A stretch of DNA of 16,053 nucleotides from Larix sibirica. Taxonomy: Eukaryota; Streptophyta; Pinopsida; Pinales; Pinaceae. The position numbers were made by a program, and so were the translations under genes. The notes beneath the pieces are model-generated. The model was not told where the DNA came from. It did no database searches and worked only from the letters and a program-made list of their open reading frames with translations. Positions 8,375 to 16,053 of the stretch are shown piece by piece. Position 1 is the first letter of the stretch, and each line of letters starts with the position of its first letter. The stretch covers positions 1 through 16,053 of the forward strand of contig NWUY0304504083.1 in assembly GCA_004151065.3 (NCBI GenBank), in the 5' to 3' direction.

Positions 8375-11159
8375 CTGAAACACAAGAAATGCCAAAATGC
8401 TAAACTTAGCAGTTCATTTGATTATTACTACAGCCTCCAAGGATAATAGGCTCCAAATATTTGCTGCTGTTGACACAATAATTATTTTGGGCCAATTTTA
8501 TTTCAACAACAATAGAAATTGAATTGAACATTAGGAAACAATGCTTCCTTTTAATAAATATATGTATGCATGTGCAAACAAGGACAGAAAAAAAGTTTAA
8601 CCTATAGAAATTATTTAAAGCTTATCTCACTTTTTTGGGATTTATAATTGCAAGGGATCCCAGTACACTACTACTTAGTTCATTAGTAAGAAAATTGCAA
8701 TTTTCAATTGAATATGGCAGAAAATTCAAATTGTATAGATTGCTTACATGGTTATGTTGGATCAAGTGACAAGTTTCTCTTCCCTTTTTCACAAATGAAG
8801 ACTTTCATCAGTGATTGATTTAATTACCATTTGTTATATTATTATGCTGTCAATGTCATCGAAGCTTTCTTGCCTGTCACTTGTTCCAAAATGAACCATC
8901 ACATCAAGCATTCTGGAATTTCCACCATGCAACATTTATTCATTCAGCATCTCTTCATATACATATATTCCATGAAAATGACAGGATGACAACATAGTTC
9001 AACTTAAGAATTCGCCTACACCGTTGCTTTTTATATTGGACTGGCAAACTTTAGTATGGGCCATGCCCTATTTATTATTCAAGTATAGTTCATGGTTTAT
9101 ATAGGAACGTTTAACAAGTGCTCTTAAGCAAGTTGCCTCAATCATACATGTCTTTTTTCTATGAGATTTACCTAGTAAAAGTACTTTTGAATCTTGATGT
9201 CACTACATTCACTAATCCTTAACTTGTTAGTGTAATATAAACAAGCATAGTGATCTAGAGTATCAAAAATTCTAGCAAACCATCCTTTAAGGAACTCTCT
9301 CATGCAGATCTTTACTGCCCTTAGATTGGCCCAATGGCACTGTTCTTTTCTGCTATCAGAAGCCCAGATTAGGTCTACCAGATCAAGCCCTATGAAGATG
9401 CTGTTGGACAGTATTGGCTCCTAAATCCAATATGTAATAAGCTAGTGATTGCATATTTCGTCTTACAGGTGAACTATTAGTAGACTTGGCCAGAACAAAT
9501 TGTTGTTAGAATGCTAGGGCATAATGCATAGGATGAGAACATTACCAGGCTTTCCAACCCCTTGTATTTAGAGAAAGCATTCACTTGAAAGGCTTGAAGG
9601 ATCCAAAAGCAGGTGACCATGAACAAGAACTAAAACATTTCTACTAGATTCAAAGCAATGGGGAACAATACGAAAAGCAGGTCACTAGGTGAAACACAGA
9701 ATTGGATATTGACCCAGACATTTCAGATAGCTATAGCCTTTAACCGACCAGCAACTATATAATAGGAAGTGCATAGAGGTATGTGTATTCAATCATAGAT
9801 ATTGGACTCAGACACTGAACAAGGGAGTCAGATAGAGGTATGCACACCTGCCCAGATATAGTAAGAGATCCAATCTACTTAAATATTAAAAGGTAATAGA
9901 ATAATTTGCTTTCCTTGTGGGGTATTGAGGAATGTAAGTAAATACCTCATGTTCATGTCAAGTTTACTAGGGTTCAAAGGGGGGAGAGTGTAGAGAGACA
10001 AGGTCTACAGTTTTTTTTAAAGGGCAGTGAAATATGAAAGATAAGCTACCTCAACTAACTATCTATTGGCATGGGCACCTAGTCATCTGAAACAATGTTT
10101 TGTAAACCATATAAATTCTCAAAAAAATACGATTGATTTGAAGTCTGGAACATGTCTTAAAACAATAAAGAGTGTAAAGCTAAAAAACTAGACAGTATAA
10201 CTGAAGAAAGCCAAATTTCTTATGATAATAGCCTCTCCATCTAAAGGTTTTAATAGGGTTATTGTTGGATGCATCCATCCAGAAACTGAACCAAAATGGA
10301 GTTTGCAAACTGTCCTGACTCCCAACCTTGCTCATTGACTCAGTTAACTGTCGTTTATCTTTACAAATATATGAAATGTCTATAGTACATTTTATGAAAG
10401 GTCACAGCAGTAACAGGCAATGTAAAAAGAATAATGCTTGTGCTAATCTTTAAGTAAGAGAATCCCACGTAGAGTACATTGAGATCAACTTAAATCTGTA
10501 TCACCAAACATATGTTTCCTTTGAGAGATATATGCATGTTTAGATACTCTGCTCATAAATTAAGGAAAATTCAATCTCACATAAAATGGCCAGATTCATG
10601 AACATTGGTTGGACTATATTCAACATTAGACCAATAAGATGAGATCTGAACAATTCTCCTACAACAAACTTGTCAGTTTTGCTGATTACTCCATTTACAA
10701 GACAGAACCCTTAATAATTAAGAGGATAGCAATCTTGTTGATCCATATTAAAATTTCCTCACCAAGATATCATTGCCACAGGTTTTAAACTAGTTAAAAT
10801 GCTCACCAGTCATCACATATTCTGGAGCAGCATAACCATATGTTCCCATAACTCGAGTTGAAACATGGGTGTTGTCTCCCTCGGGTCCATCTTTTGCTAG
10901 TCCAAAATCAGACAGCTTGGCATTGTATTCCTGCACCAAGTACATACCTCTCTGTAAAGACACGATAATCCAAAGTGCAACACTGAGCCATCTCAGAATT
11001 TAAAGTTGTAGGTACAAACCGAATCCAAAAGAATATTGGATGTTTTAAAATCCCGATAAATCACTGGTCTTTCAGCCCCTCCATGAAGAAATGCCAGACC
11101 CTTTGCTGCACCCAATGCAATTTTCATCCTGATAGACCATGGGAGTGGCAGGGACCCTT
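7890..11159 (-). CDS. PBL34-like: RLCK subfamily VII protein kinase, PBL34/35/36 type (3' three exons; 5' part not in window)
   Basis: Joining 11159-11020, 10930-10807 and 8374-7890 on the minus strand gives 248 codons plus a TGA stop. These cover subdomains V-XI and the C-terminal tail of a Ser/Thr kinase. Seen directly: [19 protein letters not shown]; the RD-type catalytic loop [21 protein letters not shown]; activation segment [54 protein letters not shown]; the subdomain XI Arg in DPKARP; and NLKDMASSS before a divergent basic tail ending SPRHNGK. GEHNLV.WARP with LKDMASSS is typical of PBL34/35/36 (family knowledge), which relay immune receptor signals at the plasma membrane. All three junctions keep frame with GT-AG introns of 89 and 2432 bp. 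The Gly-rich loop, catalytic Lys and N-terminal region are missing: no such exon occurs between 11160 and 16053. The catalytic residues present are intact, so the gene could be functional if upstream exons exist. Confidence 0.93.
8375..10806 (-). other. Kinase intron, 2432 bp
   Basis: Donor gtgagc at 10806-10801 and acceptor tttcag at 8380-8375; phase 1 (splits a Gly codon). The interior is AT-rich and stop-filled on both strands, with no coding sequence recognised. A purine-rich aaaggggggagag at about 9976-9988 followed by TGTAGAG resembles a polypurine tract/LTR junction, and gatagaggtatg-type motifs repeat near 9774 and 9834, but no element could be delimited. An intron this long in a family whose angiosperm introns are usually short fits a large genome. 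Confidence 0.85.
10807..10930 (-). CDS. PBL34-like: Kinase internal exon (DFG and activation segment)
   Basis: This 124-bp exon is flanked by acceptor cttggtgcag (ending at 10931) and donor gtgagc (from 10806). It encodes [18 protein letters not shown], then [20 protein letters not shown] and VMT plus the first base of a Gly codon. The DFG Asp (Mg binding), the Ser/Thr of the activation segment and APE are all present. GDN replaces the GDK I would expect in this family just before THVSTR. Confidence 0.94.
10931..11019 (-). other. Kinase intron, 89 bp
   Basis: Donor gtttgtacc (from 11019) and acceptor ttggtgcag (ending at 10931); phase 0 between LLDS and EYNAK. This is a minimal plant intron with a T-rich interior. 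The donor GTTTGT is weaker than GTAAGT. Confidence 0.88.
11020..11159 (-). CDS. PBL34-like: Kinase exon with catalytic loop
   Basis: It encodes [40 protein letters not shown] and NILLDS. The HRD-equivalent is YRD, with Lys and Asn of the catalytic loop in place (RD kinase). Acceptor tgcatgcag at 11160 gives a start at 11159 with two bases completing a split codon. An alternative acceptor three bases on (gcagaag, start 11156) would put an Arg-type codon before SLPLPW, as in angiosperm relatives. The 5' edge is therefore certain only to within 3 bp. The upstream partner exon is not in the window. Confidence 0.9.
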
Positions 11160-13300
11160 CTGCATGCACCAGGAAAGTACCACTGGACATCAAAGATCTA
11201 AATATATTTTTCAAAATACAAATTTACAAATTGGGAATAAGACTCTCTAGAAGGATAAAGGATAATTATGTAGCTACTCATCGCCAAAAAATTTGAAAGC
11301 CCCATGACACTGATGTTCAAAAGGATGAGATAATTTTAAATTCAATCTTTAGCCAAAAGAGGCACATATTTCCCTGTGTCCAACAGAACTTGACAAATCC
11401 AGAGTGAGGATCCCAAAAGTTCATAAAGGAAATATAGATCATAAAGTATTTAATAAAGCTAGATAGAATTTGTTTTAGGTAACATCATCAGTACATAGTA
11501 TGCTCTTCAACCAAGATGATTTACAAAGTCCATATCAGCCAGTGAATTTTCCTTCACACAAATACTAAGAAGAAATTTCAACAAATCCTGGTAAAGTAAG
11601 ATTTTGGTTCAGAAATTTACCCCACTATCTAATCACAGTACAGAAACAAACATTAAAATGTAATACCTAACAATATCGAGTGTTTCGTGAAATTTGAGAA
11701 TCCTCTATGTTATGCCAAATGCATTTAAGGCATTGGACACAAAGACCAGCTCAAACCTTGGAAATTCCAGTGGATATGAACCATGCATGTTTTCCTAAAT
11801 GGAAGGTGGAGAGCAGTACAAGATAATAAAACATGAACTGCTTTGTAAGTAGCCATACCATTATAAATAAATAAAAGATTGGGAATAAGCATAACTATTG
11901 TTCACTAGCATATGGCCCCTAGAATGGGGTAGAATATGCATTAAGATTGCAAATCCACAAGGCCAATAACGGATTACAACTTGAATTGTGATGCATTGAT
12001 AACCAAGATATCAAATTTTCTCTCTTATATTAAGTTCACATTTGCCAATCTGAAGGTCTCAATCAAAGAAAGAAATCACATTGATGTCCTCGAGTAAGCA
12101 AAATAAATAAATGGGACTGGAAAATACAAGCATACCAAAATAGAAAGAGGCGCAATGGAGTTCTGGAAAAGGTTTTGAAATGTAAGTAACCAAGGAGTAG
12201 GTACTGCACTCAAAATGGAAGAATAAAATATTTTATTAAATCACAAAGATGGTTTCCATGGAATAGCTGTGCGCAGTTTGCCTCGTTGTTTTTGCAGCTT
12301 GCATTTCAAGTTTAGCATCAGAAAATATAAATGAACAATCCAGAGCTCCTACCAAAAGAAATAGAAAATGAAACATGCCCCTGGTCTGTTCGATATATTG
12401 TATCTTTTAGGAAAATGATTCACAGATCTTGTCTTAAACCAAAGCCTCAAATATGAGCATTTAATTTATTTATAGAAAGCAACAACTAAACCAGACCAAG
12501 GCCACTCTGGCCGAAAAAACAAACTAGAGTATGATTGCAGCTCATGCCTGATGCCAGCTTCTGAAAATTGATATATTCAGAAGATTACAGTCATGTTACA
12601 AATTCTTCAATATGCTCGAAGACCTATCATATGAAAGTGCATCTATTGAAAAGCCACAAGCTTAAGATTACTTAGATAATCTATTGGAAACTTATTCATA
12701 TTCTCAGGCACTGTCCAAAACTGGAAAATTTTGCATCTCCCTGGACTGCCAGATTTACATTTCTTGGAAATAAAAGAGACAACTAAGCTTGAATAACCAG
12801 TTATCTGTGTCAAATGTCCAATATATGCAATATAAAGGAAAAACACTAAATAGCAACCAAGAGCAATAGGGAGGATCCTGAACTCTGACAATGTTCATAA
12901 ATAAAGAGGGGATGTAAGAACTTGTAAATATATTCTTATAGAAGAAGAATTCAAACAAACTCAAAGCAAGACAAAGTAAAAATGAACTGGCCTCTGTAAC
13001 TCATAATCAACAGTCCCCTTTTATTTCGGGATAAGGCAATCAACCAACTTCAAGCAAGTACTGTTGTACAGTTGAACTGCTAATGCTTAAACACATAATT
13101 TAGAATAATTTTTGAACTTGGACCTTAGTTCATGATTCAGTGATAATGCATATTGGCATCACTACCACACACAATCCTAATCATTAATAACCATCTTTGG
13201 CTTATTTAGTTACTCATACGAGCTCCCTACTGGACCAGATTGATCATTGACAAGCTTCCATATCTATATCTTGATTTACTTTTTAAGTAATGTGGGTGAT
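11160..13300 (-). other. Stretch upstream of the kinase exons; probable long intron, no exon seen
   Basis: I read the minus strand for the expected preceding segments (Gly-rich loop, VAVK Lys, HKEWLAEV helix, LVYEFMPRGSLENHLF) and saw none here or to the right end. The DNA is AT-rich with stops in all frames; the 60-82 codon minus frames at 12643-12964 are hydrophobic and unlike any family I know. It is either the intron continuing to exons beyond 16053 or the flank of a 5'-truncated gene copy. Confidence 0.5.
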
Positions 13301-13308
13301 CAATCAAT

Positions 13309-13620
13309 GTGAGGTTATTTGTAAAATTCCACTGTAAATTTGAATGTTGGAATGTATTTTCGTTTTGTTTATTAAAAACAATGTTGCTTTCCCCAGTGAG
13401 CTTGGGGAAAGCAGTGGGGAACCAAGAGTTTGACATTGTAGACCGAGGTTCTATTTCCATAGGCTTTCCAGCAACTTTGAAGCAGCCTTGGGAGCACCTG
13501 GAGCCTGAAGGTAGGGAAACAAACTTCTGGCAATACATGGTTCAAAGCCCCAGCCAGGCCCACATCACCATATTAAGGACACAAGCCCACCCATATGTTC
13601 TCTTCAAGCAGTGTCACTAG
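13309..13620. other. GC-richer patch with overlapping open frames, no recognisable product
   Basis: A 103-codon plus frame (13309-13620) and a 103-codon minus frame (13227-13538) overlap, with a third of 63 codons (13372-13563). None resembles a protein family I know, and simultaneous openness on both strands argues for low stop density from composition. A B-box-like ggttcaaagcc at about 13539 has no A box at the right distance. It is possibly a fragment of an uncharacterised repeat. Confidence 0.35.
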
Positions 13621-13633
13621 TCGTAGCAAAGTC

Positions 13634-13775
13634 AACTTGGACTTACAAGTCTGACTAGGCTTAGTGAAGAAACCAAACCAAGCCAATTTGATTCCAAGCA
13701 TGACTTGGACTCTTAATTCAAACATGGACCAGATGGACCTATCGTGTCTGACTCGTTTATCTCACAAGTCAGACT
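13634..13775. repeat. Clustered acttggact / gtctgact short repeats
   Basis: acttggact recurs at about 13635 and 13703. gtctgact (13746-13753) pairs with agtcagac (13767-13774) as an 8-bp inverted repeat with a 13-nt loop, and agtctgact at 13648-13656 is also the reverse complement of agtcagact at 13767-13775. It is followed by an A-rich run near 13791-13806, which could be the tail of a small non-autonomous element. Confidence 0.45.
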
Positions 13776-14102
13776 GAACCATATATCTATAAAAAAAAAT
13801 AAAAAAGCACTTGTTTTGCCAGGTTTTCTGACCTGATTTTACAGCAGACGACCAGCAGGCCCGAAATGTACCCAGATTCCTTCCTTCACCATGCAGCACT
13901 ACCAACAAGGTTTCTTAACCTCATCAACCATCTATGAAGCTAGATTTAACCTATAACAAAAATACAATACGGAATTCATATGCAGAAATAAAGTAGCAGT
14001 GGGAATAGCATTGCATATTCCGAATTCTTTTATTACTCATTAAACTCAATACATTAGCAAAACAAAAAAGCATTCCACAAGGAGACAACCATGAATACTT
14101 AC

Positions 14103-14211
14103 CTACAATTAAAGCCATGTCCACTAAACTGGTTACTAAGAAGCGATTTTCCATCCAACCGTAAGAGTCAGCTATAGATTCCAACCCCATGCCAGACCAT
14201 GATACCACCAA
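14103..14211 (-). other. Possible minus-strand exon fragment ending at a strong splice donor
   Basis: The minus strand is open through MGLESIADSYGWMENRF and then LVTSLVDMALIV, and ends at ttgtag|gtaagtatt, a near-consensus plant splice donor (GT at 14102-14101). It lies on the same strand as the kinase, about 2.9 kb upstream of the first kinase exon seen. It does not resemble the N terminus or kinase lobe of PBL34-type proteins. VVSWSGM and TSLVDM are faintly like pentatricopeptide-repeat text, which I consider coincidence. It could be a 5' UTR or unrelated exon; support is one donor site. Confidence 0.2.
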
Positions 14212-14247
14212 GGCAAAGGAAGTTCCAACAAGGCTCTAATCTCACTC

Positions 14248-14719
14248 GTGACTCAACCCAACCCATTACTCTCAAGACAAGCCATTTGCTCACTACAGAG
14301 CTCTCGAAACTCTCATCTCACCACCAAACCAGCCATGGCACTCTCTTCCAACGTTCCACTGCCCCACATAACACAAGGAAGACTCACTCTTTCTTTGCTC
14401 AACAATCCCTCAAATCACTCTTCCCTTCTAGGCCTATTCAAGTGTGTAGAAAGAATCCAATCTATTGTCTGCCTTCTCAGAATAACCTGGGATAGAACTA
14501 AGAATACAGTTGGCCTCACAGCCAATGATAAAAAATAACAAAATTGCAAGTCTGAAGGTGTTGCCTCAGCTACAATGGACATTTCAGGCATGGTTTCTCT
14601 CTCCAACCCTCCCATTTTCTTCCGCATTTCAGCAGCAAGATTCCCCAACTCTTATGGACTCTTATCAAGTTTCAACCATAAGCACATGGGAAGCTCTTGC
14701 TATCGTCAGCCATAAGTTG
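14248..14719 (+). pseudogene. Broken plastid-transit-peptide-like reading frame (hypothetical)
   Basis: From ATG 14335 the plus strand reads MALSSNVPLPHITQGRLTLS and on to TANDKK, a stop (TAA, about 14536), then continues in the same frame through ATG 14574 as MDISGMVSLSNPPIFFRISA, ARFPNSYGLLSSFNHK and a stop after CYRQP. Both segments are Ser/Ala/Arg-rich with few acidic residues, as in chloroplast transit peptides. A second frame over 14380-14490 gives SRPIQVCRKNPIYC, like a transit cleavage region, suggesting a frameshift. No mature domain, splice donor or downstream exon was identified, so the product is unknown. The overlapping minus frame (14415-14648) is a less likely alternative. Confidence 0.25.
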
Positions 14720-16053
14720 AATAACAACCAGGGGAAAACATCTTTACTCTTTTGCATGATCTGGATCTTTAGTCACATTTATAGGTCATCCCTTTCATTG
14801 ATGACAATTATTTTGCTTATTCAAATAAGCTAACATCCTTCCCTGGATGTCCCATTACACTAAATATACAATCCATTTCGGGCTTATTTATGCCTCATTA
14901 TACACCTTGTTCCTTTGCATAGTCCTTACTCCAAATTCAAGGCACTTTGGAGATCATGCACATAAACAGTTTTTTATTTGATTATCTCAAGCTCAAAGAC
15001 TTCTTTTTTCTAGTTTTTTGGAACAACTAGAGGTACCTTACCAGATAGTAAATTACCATATCTATTCTCCTTTGGAATAGATTTCCAACTACTATACTCA
15101 TGCTCAACTCTAAGTTAGAGCTAAAAATTACAACTCCAGAAGTTCACTGCTCTTGCCCAATTCCTGCACTTTTTGTTGGTGCAATCACTTTCGAAGACCA
15201 ACTTCTTCCACTTGTAGAAAAAAAATCATAAGAATCAGAAAAACATTTAAATTGAACATTGATAGTAATTATGAGTATGGACACTTAGCAATCCTCATCT
15301 CCATGATCTAATATTCAATTCATTTTCTGCATCAATCTGGAAATGTTAACATTTCACTTTTTGCACTTTGTCCAATGTTAGAGAATCTGGCGAAAATCAT
15401 TATCTTCCAAACTGTAAATATCCACGAAATTTTCACTAGGACAAAGTTGTCCAAATTATTGAAAATATGAAATGTTGACTAAGAAAAGGTTTCCATGTTT
15501 CTTGTCTTACGTCGCTTTTCCTTCAAATAAATTTCCAAAACTCTCAAAGTGTCTCAAAATAGTGGATTTAGTCCCATTTTTCCAATTTCGCTCAAAACCA
15601 TTTAAACCCTATCTAAACGCTTCTCTGGGTTTTCTCGCACCTACCCATATTCTTTATTGTCCAAATTTCATCATCAACAAAGTTGTTGGTGACAAGTACA
15701 ATATTGTCCTATGAAAACCATTGTTTGCCAATTTTTTAGTTTTTGGTGTCGAATCTATAGACCTAAGCTCAAGAATATTTTTTTGGACACCATGAGTGCA
15801 AACATCCACTAAAAAATCAGCTCAAATAGAGTTTTTATGCTCTAGTTGGGGCCCAAATACAATATTGGCTCCAGACTTATTTTGAACAATAAATTCCTTC
15901 TTTAATCCATATATTCTCTTCTTTATTCTTTTAATTCTTACCAAGGTTGTCAAGTGATGACTTTTTATTGGTGGCATAAACCCTTGTTTGTGCCTTCAAA
16001 ATCTTATGGATCAAATCCACTTGGGTAGTTTTGTCTTTGTAATCTATGGATTG
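14720..16053. other. AT-rich spacer, no gene seen
   Basis: No kinase exon, tRNA, retroelement domain or clear repeat was recognised. The 80-codon plus frame at 15472-15714 is low in information and unlike known proteins. At the right edge the minus strand is open for about 40 codons (from 16053 to about 15934, TTQVDLIHKILKAQTRVYAT) and then hits a stop. This may be the fringe of an element beyond the window, but it is too short to assign. Confidence 0.5.

Noticed and set aside
10993-11214. Kinase frame extended 5' to an apparent Met at 11214
   Set aside because: Residues before GSLPLPW come from intron sequence; the acceptor tgcatgcag at 11160 marks the real exon edge.
13531-13560. B-box-like ggttcaaagcc suggesting a tRNA or SINE
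   Set aside because: No A box 30-40 bp upstream and no cloverleaf could be drawn.
14151-14211. Pentatricopeptide-repeat similarity of VVSWSGM and TSLVDM
   Set aside because: Only two short fragments, out of the usual 35-residue register, with no repeats around them.
14415-14648. 77-codon minus-strand frame with charged N-terminal half
   Set aside because: No recognised domain; the plus strand reads more like a targeting peptide. Kept only as an alternative.
15472-15714. 80-codon plus-strand frame
   Set aside because: No motif, no splice context, composition like surrounding AT-rich spacer.
1-16053. CRISPR array, bacterial operon, or new multi-gene system
   Set aside because: No regularly spaced repeats, no operon-like gene runs. 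Intron-split kinase and plant retroelements show ordinary plant nuclear DNA.

Overview
The window looks like intergenic and intronic DNA from the nuclear genome of a seed plant, most likely one with a large, repeat-rich genome such as a gymnosperm (inference). The evidence is an intron-split plant receptor-like cytoplasmic kinase with a 2.4 kb intron, decayed Ty3/Gypsy and Ty1/Copia retroelements, AT-rich spacers full of stops, and no operon-like gene packing. No single sequence fixes the species.

Layout: (1) 1-876 is the 3' end of a Ty3/Gypsy pol relic (integrase core plus GPY/F module) with five in-frame stops and no frameshift. (2) 877-2128 is a non-coding tail, followed by a probable Gypsy LTR (about 2129-2880) with a TATA box and AATAAA-like signals. 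(3) About 2890-3664 is the 3' end of a Ty1/Copia element: an eroded RNase H tail, a purine tract and an LTR starting TGTTAGAGAT. (4) 3665-5777 is AT-rich spacer holding a diverged tandem duplication with a 277-bp period. (5) 5778-6085 is a candidate tRNA-derived SINE. (6) 6176-6377 is a GC-richer patch with a hairpin and about three 30-bp repeats. (7) 7890-11159, minus strand, holds the last three exons of an RLCK-VII kinase of the PBL34/35/36 type, covering catalytic loop to C terminus. (8) 11160-16053 contains no recognisable N-lobe exon. It is either a long intron or the flank of a truncated gene, and it carries a patch at about 14250-14720 with a broken transit-peptide-like reading frame on the plus strand.

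The only gene I can name with confidence is the kinase. In angiosperms its relatives act at the plasma membrane, passing signals from pattern-recognition receptor kinases to immune outputs. The retroelement remains are dead. I found no evidence of a novel multi-gene system; the items worth checking are the fate of the missing kinase exons, the pattern of stop codons in the integrase relic, the SINE candidate and the tandem repeats.
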